DNA of 64,000 nucleotides, taken from assembly GCA_035266845.1 (NCBI GenBank), contig DATFMP010000022.1, positions 1 through 64,000 on the forward strand, written 5' to 3'. The stretch's first letter is position 1, and every line of letters begins with the position of its first letter. Origin of the DNA: DATFMP01 sp035266845. Its GTDB lineage: Bacteria > SAR324 > JACQKK01. Both the position numbers and the translations under genes were made by a program. This document shows, piece by piece, positions 34,545 to 43,380 of the stretch. A model generated the notes under the pieces. That model saw only the letters and a list, made by a program, of their open reading frames with translations, made no database searches and was not told the origin of the DNA.

Positions 34545-37199
34545 ATGAACCTGCTGATCCGTACCTGCAAATGCCACTGGGAGGCCGGCGAGAATCTGCA
34601 CTGGGGCCGCGCCGCCGGGCGCCGGCCCTTCGCCCCGCCCGGCACCGCGCCGCAGTTCGCCCCGGACGTGCCTGTTGCGGCACAGCACCTGCGGCTGGAG
34701 CTGCACCTGGACTTCGACGCGCAGCGCGCCTGGGGCACCACCACGCACACGCTGGAGGTGCTCGCGCCCGAGGTGGTGCGGGTGGCCTTCGATGCGATCA
34801 GCCTGGAGGTGAGCCGGGTGCAGGTGAACGGCCGCAACGCCCCCTTCGTCAACGACGGCCGCAAGGTGACCGTGGAGTTGCCCCGCAAGCTCAAGCGCGG
34901 CCAGACCTGCGAGGTGCGCCTGCAGCACGCCGTGACGCGGCCCGTGGCGGGGTTGTACTTCACCGCGCCGGATGCGGCCTATCCCCAGCGCTTCCACACC
35001 GCCTGGAGCCAGGGGCAGGACGAGGACTCGCGCTACTACTTCCCCTGCCTCGACGCCCCACGCTTCAAGCAGACCTCCGAGGCGCTGCTGTACGTGCCGC
35101 AGGGGATGTTCGCGCTGTCCAACGGGGAGCGCATGGCGCACAAGGCGCGCGCAGGCGATGGTGAATCGCTGTGGCACTACCGCCTGGACATCCCATACTC
35201 CACCTACCTGTTCTCCATCGTGGCGGGGGACTTTGCCGAGCACCGCGAGCGCGGCCGGGGCGCCCACGCGCCGGAGGTGCGCTGGTACGTGCAGCGCGGC
35301 CGCGAGGCCGAGGGCCGCAATGCCTTCGGAAACACCGCGGAGATCGTGCGCTTCCTGGCGGACTTTACAGGCGTGCCCTACCCGGCAAAGGCATACACGC
35401 AGATCGCCGTGCCGGACTTCATCTTCGGGGGGATGGAGAACTTCACCGCCACCACCCAGACGGACCTGACCCTACACGACGAGCGCGCCCACCTGGATTT
35501 CTCGTCGGACGACCTGGTGGCCCACGAGGCCGCCCACACCTGGTTCGGCAACCTGGTGACGGCGCGGGAATGGGCCCATGCCTGGCTGCACGAGTCCTTC
35601 GCGACCTACCTGGAGTCGCTCTACACGCGGGACGCCAAGGGCGTGGACGAGTTCGACTACCAGGTGCTGCGCGACGCGGAGGCGTACTTCCACGAGGACG
35701 GGCAGTACCGGCGCCCGATCGTCACCCAGCGCTACGAGGCGCCCATCGACCTGTTCGATGCGCACCTGTATCCCGGCGGGGCCGTGCGCTTGCGCAACCT
35801 GCACGCGCTGCTGAGCGAGGATACCTTCCGTGCCACGCTGAAGCGCTACCTGGAGGCCCACCGCTACGGTGTGGCAGAGACGAACGATCTGGCCCGCGCC
35901 GTGGAGGCGGAGGCCGGCGCCAATTGGGATTGGTGGTTCGAGCAGTGGATTCACGCTGCGGGCTATCCCAGCCTGGAGATCACCTACGCCTGGGATGCCG
36001 ACGAGCACTTGGCGCAGGTGACGATCCGCCAGACCGAGCCCCTCACCGATCCCCTGGGCGACCCCAAGGCCAAGCGCTGGTTCCGCCTGCCCAGCACGCT
36101 CGCGTTCCAGGTAGGCCGGCGCACAGAGCGCTTCCCGGTCACACTGGACGCGGAGTCGCATCGCTTCGTGTTCCGCTTGTCCGGTCGGCCCAGCATGGTG
36201 CTGTTCGATCCGGACTTCGAGTGCCCGGTCAAGCGCGTCAAGTTCGAGAAGCCGGAGGACCTGCTGCTGCACCAGTTGGAGCACGCCCCGCGCCCCATCG
36301 CCCGCATCGAGGCTGCCGTCGCACTGGCGGACAAGCCTTCCGCCAAGGCGGTGGCCGCGCTGGGGCGGCGCCTGCGCCGCGAGCCGTTCTGGGGCGTGCA
36401 GCAGCGCATCACCCGCACCCTGGGCAAGATCGGCGGCAGCGCAGCCCGCGATGCCCTGTTGGCCGCGCTGAACCTGCCGCACCCCAAGGCACGGCGAGAG
36501 GTGGTGGCCACCCTTGGGCACTTCAAGGACGACGAGGCCGTGACCACCGCCCTGCTGCGCAAGGCGCGCCGCGGCGATGCCTCGTACTACGTGGAGGCCG
36601 AGCTGGCGCGCGCGCTGGGGCGCTGCCGCGCGCCGGGGGCGAGCGGCGTGCTGACCGACTGGCTGGGCCGCGACTCCCACGTGGAGGTGATCCGCACCGG
36701 CGCGCTGGATGGGCTGGCGGAGCTGGGCGAGGCGGAGAGCTGGCCCACCGTGCTGGCGTACCTGCACTACGGCGCCCCCGCGCTGAGCCGCGCCGCCGCC
36801 ATCCGCGCGACCGCGGAGCTGGCACTGCGGCATCCGCACCTGCGCAAGCCCGCGCTGGATGCGCTGGGGCAGGTGGCAGAGCACCGGGACAACCCGGCCG
36901 CCGCGTTCCGAGGCAAGATGGCTGCCCTGCGCGCCCTGGTGCGGCTGGGCGATCCGGACGGGCTGCCCATCCTGCAGCGCGTCGCCGCGAACGAAGTGGA
37001 CGGCCGCCTCGTGCGCCACGCCCGGCTCTGCGCCCGCGACCTGCGCGAAGGCCTCTCCAAGCCCCAGGAGATGGAGACTCTGCGCACCGACCTGGATCAG
37101 ATCGTCAAGGAAAACAAAGGCCTCCGTGATCGCGTGGGCGTACTCGAGCAGAAGGCCAAGGCCCCCGCGGCCAAGCGCACCCACCGCAAGCGGGGCTGA
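34545..37199 (+). CDS. M1-family metallopeptidase with C-terminal HEAT repeats
   Basis: 884 residues. The M1 catalytic domain has GGMENF (exopeptidase motif, ~residue 296) and zinc site HEAAH at 327-331 with Glu350 (H-E-x2-H-x18-E). After residue ~570 the chain consists of HEAT-like helical repeats (ARIEAAVALADKPSAKAVAALGRRL, SHVEVIRTGALDGLAELG, LSRAAAIRATAELA). The C-terminus is a coiled coil ending Lys/Arg-rich. The usual M1 N-terminal beta domain (residues ~50-230) is present. There is no signal peptide, so it is cytoplasmic. This order recalls the aminopeptidase-like TAF2 architecture. Substrates are unknown. Confidence 0.85.
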   Translation: MNLLIRTCKCHWEAGENLHWGRAAGRRPFAPPGTAPQFAPDVPVAAQHLRLELHLDFDAQRAWGTTTHTLEVLAPEVVRVAFDAISLEVSRVQVNGRNAPFVNDGRKVTVELPRKLKRGQTCEVRLQHAVTRPVAGLYFTAPDAAYPQRFHTAWSQGQDEDSRYYFPCLDAPRFKQTSEALLYVPQGMFALSNGERMAHKARAGDGESLWHYRLDIPYSTYLFSIVAGDFAEHRERGRGAHAPEVRWYVQRGREAEGRNAFGNTAEIVRFLADFTGVPYPAKAYTQIAVPDFIFGGMENFTATTQTDLTLHDERAHLDFSSDDLVAHEAAHTWFGNLVTAREWAHAWLHESFATYLESLYTRDAKGVDEFDYQVLRDAEAYFHEDGQYRRPIVTQRYEAPIDLFDAHLYPGGAVRLRNLHALLSEDTFRATLKRYLEAHRYGVAETNDLARAVEAEAGANWDWWFEQWIHAAGYPSLEITYAWDADEHLAQVTIRQTEPLTDPLGDPKAKRWFRLPSTLAFQVGRRTERFPVTLDAESHRFVFRLSGRPSMVLFDPDFECPVKRVKFEKPEDLLLHQLEHAPRPIARIEAAVALADKPSAKAVAALGRRLRREPFWGVQQRITRTLGKIGGSAARDALLAALNLPHPKARREVVATLGHFKDDEAVTTALLRKARRGDASYYVEAELARALGRCRAPGASGVLTDWLGRDSHVEVIRTGALDGLAELGEAESWPTVLAYLHYGAPALSRAAAIRATAELALRHPHLRKPALDALGQVAEHRDNPAAAFRGKMAALRALVRLGDPDGLPILQRVAANEVDGRLVRHARLCARDLREGLSKPQEMETLRTDLDQIVKENKGLRDRVGVLEQKAKAPAAKRTHRKRG

Positions 37200-37221
37200 G
37201 CGGATTCCACAACGGGTTTCG

Positions 37222-37253
37222 TTGGGGGAACAAGTTCCCCCAAACCCCCTGGG
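37222..37253. repeat. Palindromic repeat (GGGGGAAC class)
   Basis: TTGGGGGAAC (37222-37231) and GTTCCCCCAA (37234-37243) are exact complements, followed by ACCCCCTG. It lies between the convergent ends of the M1 peptidase and phosphoesterase genes and corresponds to the unit at 22833-22850 in reverse. A second small palindrome, CCGTGA-N6-TCACGG, follows at 37272-37289. Confidence 0.7.
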
Positions 37254-37405
37254 CACAGGTTCCGTCAACGGCCGTGATACCGGTCACGGCAATCGCTGCC
37301 GTCCAGCTTCCGGTGCAAGGGGTGCAGGGAGCAAGGGTCCCTGCTGGGGGTTTCAGGAGGCAATGCCCGCTGATTGCAGTCATGCAGCCTTGGCCCAGCC
37401 TTCCG

Positions 37406-38236
37406 TTACTCCAGGCGCAGGGGCTCGATGCGGAAGTCGGGGCCGTCCAGCACGATGCGGTGGAACGCTGAGGGATCGTCGGGCCGGGGCCGTTGGGTGC
37501 TGCTGGCGCTGTTGACGACGGTGAGCGGCCCGTGGCGGCCGTTCATGGTGAGCACCCAGTTCTGGTGGATGTGCCCGTGCAGGTACAGCCGCACGGGGTG
37601 GGCCAACAGCCATTCGCGCACGGCGTCCTGGTTGGTCAGGTCGTGGCTGGCCCGATAGTGGTGCGGCGGCGGAAAGAACACCGGGTAGTGGTTGGCGATG
37701 ATCACACGCGCACCCGTGGGCAGCCCGGCCAGCCACGCCTCGGTGGCCGCCAGGGTCTCCGGCGGCACTCGCCCGGCCGCGGAGCGCCAGGGGGCAGGCA
37801 CCGCGCTGTCCCAGGTAACCAGCCACCAGTGCTCGGTGAGTTGCCGCGTGTGCAGCCTGCCCCGGCCCGTGAATTCCCCGAAGCGCGCCTCGAAGGCGCC
37901 CTGGCCCGGCGGCTCGGCCACGTACCGGTCATGGTTGCCGGGAATGATGGTGACCTGATCGGGGCCTCGGGCCAGCAAGGGCGCCAGCGCCTCGCGGGCC
38001 AGCGCGAACTCTTCCGGCGTGCCCAGTTGCGTCAGGTCGCCTGTGATCAGCAGGTGCTGCCACGGTTCGCGCTGCAGGCGCTCCACCAGCCGCCGCGCGC
38101 GCTCCGGTGGAAATTGCCGCCGGCGCCGCAGCACCAAGTTCAGCGCACCCAGCGCGCGCTTGGACAGGTACTGCCCCGGCCGCCTGGGCAGCCGATGGAA
38201 GTGCGGGTCCGAGATGTGCATCAAAACAAAGGGCAT
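37406..38236 (-). CDS. Calcineurin-like metallophosphoesterase
   Basis: 276 residues with the five metallophosphoesterase motifs: ISDPHFH (D-x-H), ITGDLTQ (GDxx), PGNHDRY (GNHD), ANHYPVF (xxxH) and GHIHQNW (GHxH). This is the Icc/CpdA-like class, acting on phosphodiesters such as cAMP or unknown substrates. ATG 38236 (MPFVLMHISDP) is taken as start; a GTG at 38251 is possible. Converges with the M1 peptidase gene. Confidence 0.85.
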   Translation of the reverse strand: MPFVLMHISDPHFHRLPRRPGQYLSKRALGALNLVLRRRRQFPPERARRLVERLQREPWQHLLITGDLTQLGTPEEFALAREALAPLLARGPDQVTIIPGNHDRYVAEPPGQGAFEARFGEFTGRGRLHTRQLTEHWWLVTWDSAVPAPWRSAAGRVPPETLAATEAWLAGLPTGARVIIANHYPVFFPPPHHYRASHDLTNQDAVREWLLAHPVRLYLHGHIHQNWVLTMNGRHGPLTVVNSASSTQRPRPDDPSAFHRIVLDGPDFRIEPLRLE

Positions 38237-38379
38237 CTGAGAAGCGGACACAGGGCGGTCGATGGCTCGTCAGGGAAGGCCGGAATCTGCTATGCCGTGG
38301 ATAACGGTAGCACCCACACGCCGGCCGTGACGAGGGGCAGGCCCTTCCCCGCTACCCACGCCTGGAGTCGTGAGCACCG

Positions 38380-39861
38380 ATGGAAACCGCGCTGCAGATC
38401 AGCTTCTACGTGGTCGGCGGGGTGTTCCTGCTGGGCGTGCTGATGGTGCTGGTGCTCATCAAGGACGTCTTCTTCCACGGCCGCTTCAGCACCATCCTGC
38501 CCACCGTTCATCGTGTACCCACCACGGCGCTGGATGCCGCGCGCGCCACGCTGAAGGAGCTGCACGAGGCCCTGCGAGGCGCCCAGGGCGAGCGCGAGGA
38601 CACCATCGCCTACGAGATCCGGCACCTGGAGCACCGCATCGAGGCGCTGGAGGACAAGACCTACACCGACCAGTCGGACTACTACGATACCGCCAAGGCC
38701 CGCGAGCGGGTCTGGCGCGAGTGGCGGGCCCTGCACGAGCAGGTCCGCCGCGCTGGCTTCCGCGAGCGCCGCCACCTGCGCGACCGCGTAGAGGAATTGC
38801 GCGAGCAGTACCGCAGGCTGGACCGCGAGGTGGGCGAGGAATACCATCGCGCCGTGGCCCGTGACACCCTCACGCTGGAGGAGTTGCGTACCGGCGGCGT
38901 GCTTGATCCCGAGGTGCTGCGGCCAGAGCCACCGCCCGGCACCGCCCAGGCCACTCCGGGAGCGACCGGTGCCACCGGGACGGAGGCCGGCGAAGGCGCC
39001 GAGGGCGCTCAGCCGGCTACGACGCGGCATCCCACGGGTCGCTCCGGCAAGTGGATGTCACCCCTGCCGCCGTACCCCCCCGCGGAGGGCGGCCTGCTGG
39101 GACAGGCCGACTTGGCGCGGCCGGAGGTGCAGAAGTCCGAACGCACCTACGTGGACCCCACGCTCAGCACAGCGGTGCTGCCCGGCGCCATGCTCTCCGG
39201 CGCGGACCTCAGCCGCAGCTCGTTTGCGGAGGTGGAATTCGTCGGTGTGCAGCGCTTCGTCAACTGCGGCTTCGTGGCCACGGACCTGCGCCGCATAGAG
39301 CTGCGGCAGGCCGAAGCGCCGCACCTGTTCCAGGACTGCGACCTGCGCGGCGCCTCCCTGGCCCAGGCACAGCTGGCCGGTGTGGTGTTCCGGCGCTGCA
39401 ACCTCACCAGCACCCATTGGCGCAGCGCCCGGCTGGATCGCGTGAAGTTCGAGAGCTGCCGGATGGAGAACGTGCGTTGGGAGGGCGTGGACCTCAGCCG
39501 CACCGTGATGTCTGAGGACATGCTGGCGCACGCGGACTTCGCCTTCGTCTCCAAGCCACCCCTCAACATGCGTCCCGCGATGGAGTCCCCGCCGGAGCTG
39601 GAAGAGGCGCGCGTGGCGACCCCCGCGCCGCCCACCCAAGCGCAGGCGCAGCCCGGGATGCCCGCCGACACGGCCGCCACGCAGGCGTCCGCTGAAGCGC
39701 CAACCCCAGCCCCGCCAGCAGCCGAGGGCGAAGCGAACGGCACGTCTGCCGCCCAACGTGCCCCGCAGCCGGAGGCCGCCGGGGCCGAGCCGGCCCCCGA
39801 TGCGGAGCCGACCCCGCGGGACGGTCCCCCGCCCGCTGCCGGGAATCGCGGCGAGGAGTAG
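38380..39861 (+). CDS. Membrane-anchored coiled-coil pentapeptide-repeat protein
   Basis: 493 residues. A transmembrane anchor (ISFYVVGGVFLLGVLMVLVLI, residues ~6-26) is followed by a long charged coiled coil (~50-165, e.g. IRHLEHRIEALEDKTY, RRHLRDRVEELREQYRRLDRE) and a linker. A pentapeptide-repeat domain lies at ~260-390, with the A[D/N]LSX pattern in GADLSRSSFAEVEF, DLRGASLAQAQLAGVVF and GVDLSRTVMSEDML. A Pro/Ala/Glu-rich, low-complexity tail follows. Pentapeptide right-handed helices are interaction modules. Function unknown. Confidence 0.7.
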   Translation: METALQISFYVVGGVFLLGVLMVLVLIKDVFFHGRFSTILPTVHRVPTTALDAARATLKELHEALRGAQGEREDTIAYEIRHLEHRIEALEDKTYTDQSDYYDTAKARERVWREWRALHEQVRRAGFRERRHLRDRVEELREQYRRLDREVGEEYHRAVARDTLTLEELRTGGVLDPEVLRPEPPPGTAQATPGATGATGTEAGEGAEGAQPATTRHPTGRSGKWMSPLPPYPPAEGGLLGQADLARPEVQKSERTYVDPTLSTAVLPGAMLSGADLSRSSFAEVEFVGVQRFVNCGFVATDLRRIELRQAEAPHLFQDCDLRGASLAQAQLAGVVFRRCNLTSTHWRSARLDRVKFESCRMENVRWEGVDLSRTVMSEDMLAHADFAFVSKPPLNMRPAMESPPELEEARVATPAPPTQAQAQPGMPADTAATQASAEAPTPAPPAAEGEANGTSAAQRAPQPEAAGAEPAPDAEPTPRDGPPPAAGNRGEE

Positions 39862-39968
39862 CCTCCAAGCAGCCGTCGTGCGGCGCGGCGGTTGGCATTT
39901 GCAGCCCTGCCCGGTATTCTGGGAGCAATCGACCCTCGCCCATTCGAGTCCTCAGCCCCGATCCTCCG

Positions 39969-40574
39969 TTGCGACTCCCGATCCGATTGTTGTGTATGGT
40001 CGCGCTGATGGCGGCAGTGGCGCCGGCGCAGGTCTGGGCTCAGGCGGAGGGCAACGCGCCGATCTTCCGGCGCTTCAGCACGCCGCCCTCGCGCACGGAA
40101 ACACGCCTGCTCATGTTCGAGGTGCCCGTGGCGCTGCGGCCGCAGACGGACCCCCAGGCCGAGGTGACCCAGAACCAGGGCATCGGCTTCCGCATCGCGG
40201 CCCTGCCCTTCAACCGGGTCTTCGGCACGGTGGGGATGGACTTCGCGCGGGTGCGCTGGACGCCCAGCGATCCAGGCGTGAGCAGCACGGAGGTGCGGAC
40301 GCTGGACGCCAACCAGGAGGTCAACTTCTGGGTGGGGCACCACGTCATCGTCGGGTTCGGCATTGGCCTGGGCATCCTGGATTCGCTGGTGCAGAAGACA
40401 AACGGGCGCTTCGAGCACAACCTGGTACCGTACATCCCTGTGCGGCTGGGGGTGGATCTGTCGCTGTGGGACAAAGTCTTCGTGGGTCTGCGGGCTGTCG
40501 CGACGCCCTTCTTCGCAACGGGGGTGGAGGCGGGCCATTCGCGGCTGCTGCTGGAGGTGGGTTGGGCCTACTGA
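39969..40574 (+). CDS. Putative secreted/outer-membrane beta protein (TTG start)
   Basis: 201 residues if begun at TTG 39969, which yields a proper signal peptide (MRLPIRLLCMVALMAAVAPAQVWAQ has a basic n-region and AQVWA/Q cleavage site). The ATG at 39996 would lose all positive charge, so TTG is preferred. The rest has alternating beta strands and glycine turns (VGHHVIVGFGIGLGILDSLV, VRLGVDLSLWDKVFVGLRAV) and ends in Tyr (LLEVGWAY), as small OM barrels do. No family is recognised. Confidence 0.6.
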   Translation: MRLPIRLLCMVALMAAVAPAQVWAQAEGNAPIFRRFSTPPSRTETRLLMFEVPVALRPQTDPQAEVTQNQGIGFRIAALPFNRVFGTVGMDFARVRWTPSDPGVSSTEVRTLDANQEVNFWVGHHVIVGFGIGLGILDSLVQKTNGRFEHNLVPYIPVRLGVDLSLWDKVFVGLRAVATPFFATGVEAGHSRLLLEVGWAY

Positions 40575-40608
40575 CGCGCCGGCACGAACGCGCACCACAC
40601 GGACGATC

Positions 40609-42381
40609 ATGCTGATTCCCTTTCTGCCCTATCTGCTGGCCGTGGCGGGGCTGAGTGCCCTGCTGGCGCTGCCCCCGATGGTGGTGGACACGCCGGGCTG
40701 GGCTCTCGCCGCGCTCTTTGTGGCCCTGCCGCTGGTGGGCGCCATAGTCGGTGAGTTGCCCACACGCTGGCTGGGCGGCCGCTATGGCAGCAATCTGCGG
40801 CGGCGCATGCTGTTTCTGTCGGGTTGGCTGGCGCTGCTGGCGTTGGTGCCCATGGCCCCCGTGCTGCAGGCGCACCTGGGCTGGACAGGTGATGGCGAAT
40901 CGGCGGCGCTGATGGTGCTGCTGCTCAACTATTGGGTGGGCGATGCGCTGGCGGTGAGCCCGCTCAATCCGCTGGACCATGCGGACCGCCCCGAGCAGTT
41001 GCGGCGCTTCGGGCATGCGCTGCGCATGCCGCTGCCGATCCTGCTGCTGATGCTGGCGGGGCTGGCGCTGCCCGTGCTCTCGGACGACCTGCTGATCGCA
41101 CCGGCCGGCCAGTCCTGGATGTTGACGTGGCTGCGAGTGCTGGGCGGGTTGGGCACCCTGTTGCTGTTGGCCGCGGTGGCGGTGCCGGTGCTGATTCGCT
41201 TCTGCTGGGGGCTGCGCACCCTTCCGGAGGGCCCGGCCGCGCAGGCGATGCGCCAGGAGCTGGCCGCCAACGGCGTGTCCGTGGGCGCGGTGCTGGCTTG
41301 GCCGGACGAGCTGATGGGCCACGCCACGGCTGGGGTGATCGGGCTGCTGCCGCGCTTCCGCTACCTCATGATCAGCCCCTCCCTGATCGCCGCGCTGGAC
41401 CCCACGGAGCTGCGGGCCGTCACGGCTCACGAGGCCGGCCACATCAAGCACCGCCACCTGTGGTACTTCCTGGTGGCCATCGCCGCCTTCATTCTGGTGA
41501 TGCAGGTGCTGGCAACAGGGCTCTTCTGGGCGGGCCTGTTCACGGGCGGGCAGCCCCCCATGTGGCTGATCATCGCGCTGGAAGTGATGGCGCTGCTGGT
41601 GTTCTTCCGCTTCGGCGTGGGCTATGTGAGCCGCCACTTCGAGCGCCAGGCGGACAGCAACGCGCTGCGTCGGCTGGGGCCCCAGCCCTTCGAGCACGCC
41701 ATCGCCAAGGTGGCCCTAATCAACGGCATTCCGCCGGAGCTGGACAACTGGCACCACTACGGCATCGGCCGACGCATCCGCTTCGCGCAAAGCGCCCATG
41801 CCGAGCCGAAGCGGCTGGTGCGGCACGACCGCAAGGTGACCCGTATCAAACTGGGGCTGATCGTGCTGCTGGTGGCCGGGCTGGGTGCCCAGGCCGCGGC
41901 TTCGAGCCCCGGCGCGATGAGCTGGCTCGGCGAGCGCTATCTGGCGCACCGCCTGAATGGCGACGCCGTGCCGACGCGCGCGGAGCTGCTGCCCTTGCAG
42001 TTCCTGGCCAGCCGGGCCGTGCAGCACGACGACACCGCCTCGGCCGAGCACTACTTCCGCCTCATCCTGCGCGTCACGCCCAAGGACCCGCAGGCGCTCA
42101 ACAACCTGGCATGGGTGCTGGTGACCCGACCTCAGGCGCGCCCGCAGGATCTGCGCGAGGGACTGCGGCTGGCCGAGCAGGCCTCGGAGACAGGCGATCA
42201 GGCCTACATCTGGGATACGCTGGCGGAATCCTACTATCGCCTGGGCCGCTACAACTCAGCCGTCGCCGCCGCCAGCAAGGCATTGCTGCTGGCCAAGGAG
42301 GGCACCGGGCGCGGGGACGTGCCGATCAGCTACTACCAGGAGCGGCTGGCCGCCTTCGCGCGGCACGGGCAGGGGGCGTAG
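40609..42381 (+). CDS. M48 membrane zinc metallopeptidase with C-terminal TPRs
   Basis: 590 residues. Several N-terminal membrane segments (~1-240) precede the catalytic site HEAGH (274-278, zinc His pair) and the downstream Glu in RHFERQADSNAL. This is the HtpX/STE24-like M48 pattern, cleaving membrane proteins. A further membrane segment (LGLIVLLVAGLGAQAAAS) and TPR-like helices (ASAEHYFRLILRVTPKDPQALNNLAWVL, YIWDTLAESYYRLGRYNSAV) follow. ATG 40609. It may act in envelope quality control. Confidence 0.85.
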   Translation: MLIPFLPYLLAVAGLSALLALPPMVVDTPGWALAALFVALPLVGAIVGELPTRWLGGRYGSNLRRRMLFLSGWLALLALVPMAPVLQAHLGWTGDGESAALMVLLLNYWVGDALAVSPLNPLDHADRPEQLRRFGHALRMPLPILLLMLAGLALPVLSDDLLIAPAGQSWMLTWLRVLGGLGTLLLLAAVAVPVLIRFCWGLRTLPEGPAAQAMRQELAANGVSVGAVLAWPDELMGHATAGVIGLLPRFRYLMISPSLIAALDPTELRAVTAHEAGHIKHRHLWYFLVAIAAFILVMQVLATGLFWAGLFTGGQPPMWLIIALEVMALLVFFRFGVGYVSRHFERQADSNALRRLGPQPFEHAIAKVALINGIPPELDNWHHYGIGRRIRFAQSAHAEPKRLVRHDRKVTRIKLGLIVLLVAGLGAQAAASSPGAMSWLGERYLAHRLNGDAVPTRAELLPLQFLASRAVQHDDTASAEHYFRLILRVTPKDPQALNNLAWVLVTRPQARPQDLREGLRLAEQASETGDQAYIWDTLAESYYRLGRYNSAVAAASKALLLAKEGTGRGDVPISYYQERLAAFARHGQGA

Positions 42382-42433
42382 CAACGGGGGGCCGCGCCGG
42401 CCGCACGGGCGCGGGACAGGGGAGAGCCTGGCC

Positions 42434-42820
42434 ATGCTGGCCTTCAATCTGAGCGTGTTCTTCCGCAACCTGCGGGGCGAGGAGGTGGCCTTCTCCGCCC
42501 GGACGGGGCAGACGGAGCTGCACTTCGTTGGCGGCGTCGTGGCCCTGCAGGAACACACCGACCTTACGCAGCACCTCGCCGTCACGCTGGGCTCAGGCGA
42601 CCTGCTACTGCGCATCGCCTTCGAGGAGCCCGAGGACGAGGAGGACGACCCGGAAGGCGCCAACGTGGTCGTGCGCCTGTTGCGCGAGAGCGGCGAGCGC
42701 GAGCTGCTGCTCGTGCAGACCACCTTCCGCTTCGGCGATGTCTCCCTCAAGCCCGCCAGCGACCTCGCCGCGCACCCGGGCGAGGAGCCGCCGCCGGACG
42801 ACGGCGACCAGCCGGCGTAG
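42434..42820 (+). CDS. Hypothetical acidic protein
   Basis: 128 residues, 52 bases after the M48 gene in the same direction, with GGGGAG upstream. Predominantly beta-like (FNLSVFFRNLRGEEVAFSARTG, GDLLLRIAFEEPE) and very acidic (DEEDDPE and a DD-rich tail). No family is recognised. It ends convergently with a membrane protein gene. Confidence 0.55.
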   Translation: MLAFNLSVFFRNLRGEEVAFSARTGQTELHFVGGVVALQEHTDLTQHLAVTLGSGDLLLRIAFEEPEDEEDDPEGANVVVRLLRESGERELLLVQTTFRFGDVSLKPASDLAAHPGEEPPPDDGDQPA

Positions 42821-42870
42821 CGGCCGGTCTTATGCCAGTTGGACTGAATCCAGACACAACGGCCGTGCGC

Positions 42871-42900
42871 CCTTCGAGACGCGCTTCGCGCTCCTCAGGA
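42871..42900. repeat. Alphaproteobacterial-type palindromic repeat
   Basis: CCTTCGAGACGCGCTTCGCG followed by CTCCTCAGGA, between convergent genes. This is a close variant of a short palindromic repeat abundant in many alphaproteobacterial genomes (CTTCGAGACGCGCC-loop-GGCGCTCCTCAGG). A degraded relative (CTTCGAGACGCGGCGGTC) lies at 46521-46540. Confidence 0.7.
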
Positions 42901-42926
42901 ACGCGGTGGAGAGCCCACCTGCCCGG

Positions 42927-43313
42927 CTACCAAGCCTTGCGGGCGAGGTAGTGCAGCGCCAGCGAGCCCGCCAGCACGTAGGTGAGCCAGTGGTGCAGGT
43001 GCCGCGCGAAGGCCCAGGCCTGCACGCCGTAGGCGATCAGCACCAGTCCCGTCAGGATCAGCAGCGCCGCCGAGATGGCCTGCCCCTCCCCGGAGAGCGG
43101 CAACAACCGCAGCCGTCGCAGCCAACGCCGGTTGGCGCGGATGTGATCCCACGCGTAGAGCGGGAACATCACCAGGAACAGCAGGCCCAGCCAGTAGTGC
43201 ACCAGCGACACACCGCGCGCGAGATCCTTCGTGAGGCCCAGCGGGCCCCCGAAGCCCACCAGCAAACCCGTGACGGTGAGGGCGGCAATCAGGCTGACGA
43301 CGATCTTTCGCAC
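42927..43313 (-). CDS. Small four-helix membrane protein (DUF4405/cytochrome b561-like)
   Basis: 128 residues, about four hydrophobic helices with paired histidines in helical context (VSLVHYWLGLLFLVMF, FARHLHHWLTYVLAGSLALHYLARKAW). The arrangement resembles DUF4405 or b-type haem membrane proteins, where such His residues ligate haem. That is a family-level inference and no haem motif is diagnostic. Probably expressed alone. Confidence 0.6.
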   Translation of the reverse strand: MRKIVVSLIAALTVTGLLVGFGGPLGLTKDLARGVSLVHYWLGLLFLVMFPLYAWDHIRANRRWLRRLRLLPLSGEGQAISAALLILTGLVLIAYGVQAWAFARHLHHWLTYVLAGSLALHYLARKAW

Positions 43314-43380
43314 GGGCGCAGTCTTTCCGAAGGGGTGGGCGGATGCGGGAACGTGTGGAATCGCTCGACGACCGTGGCGC

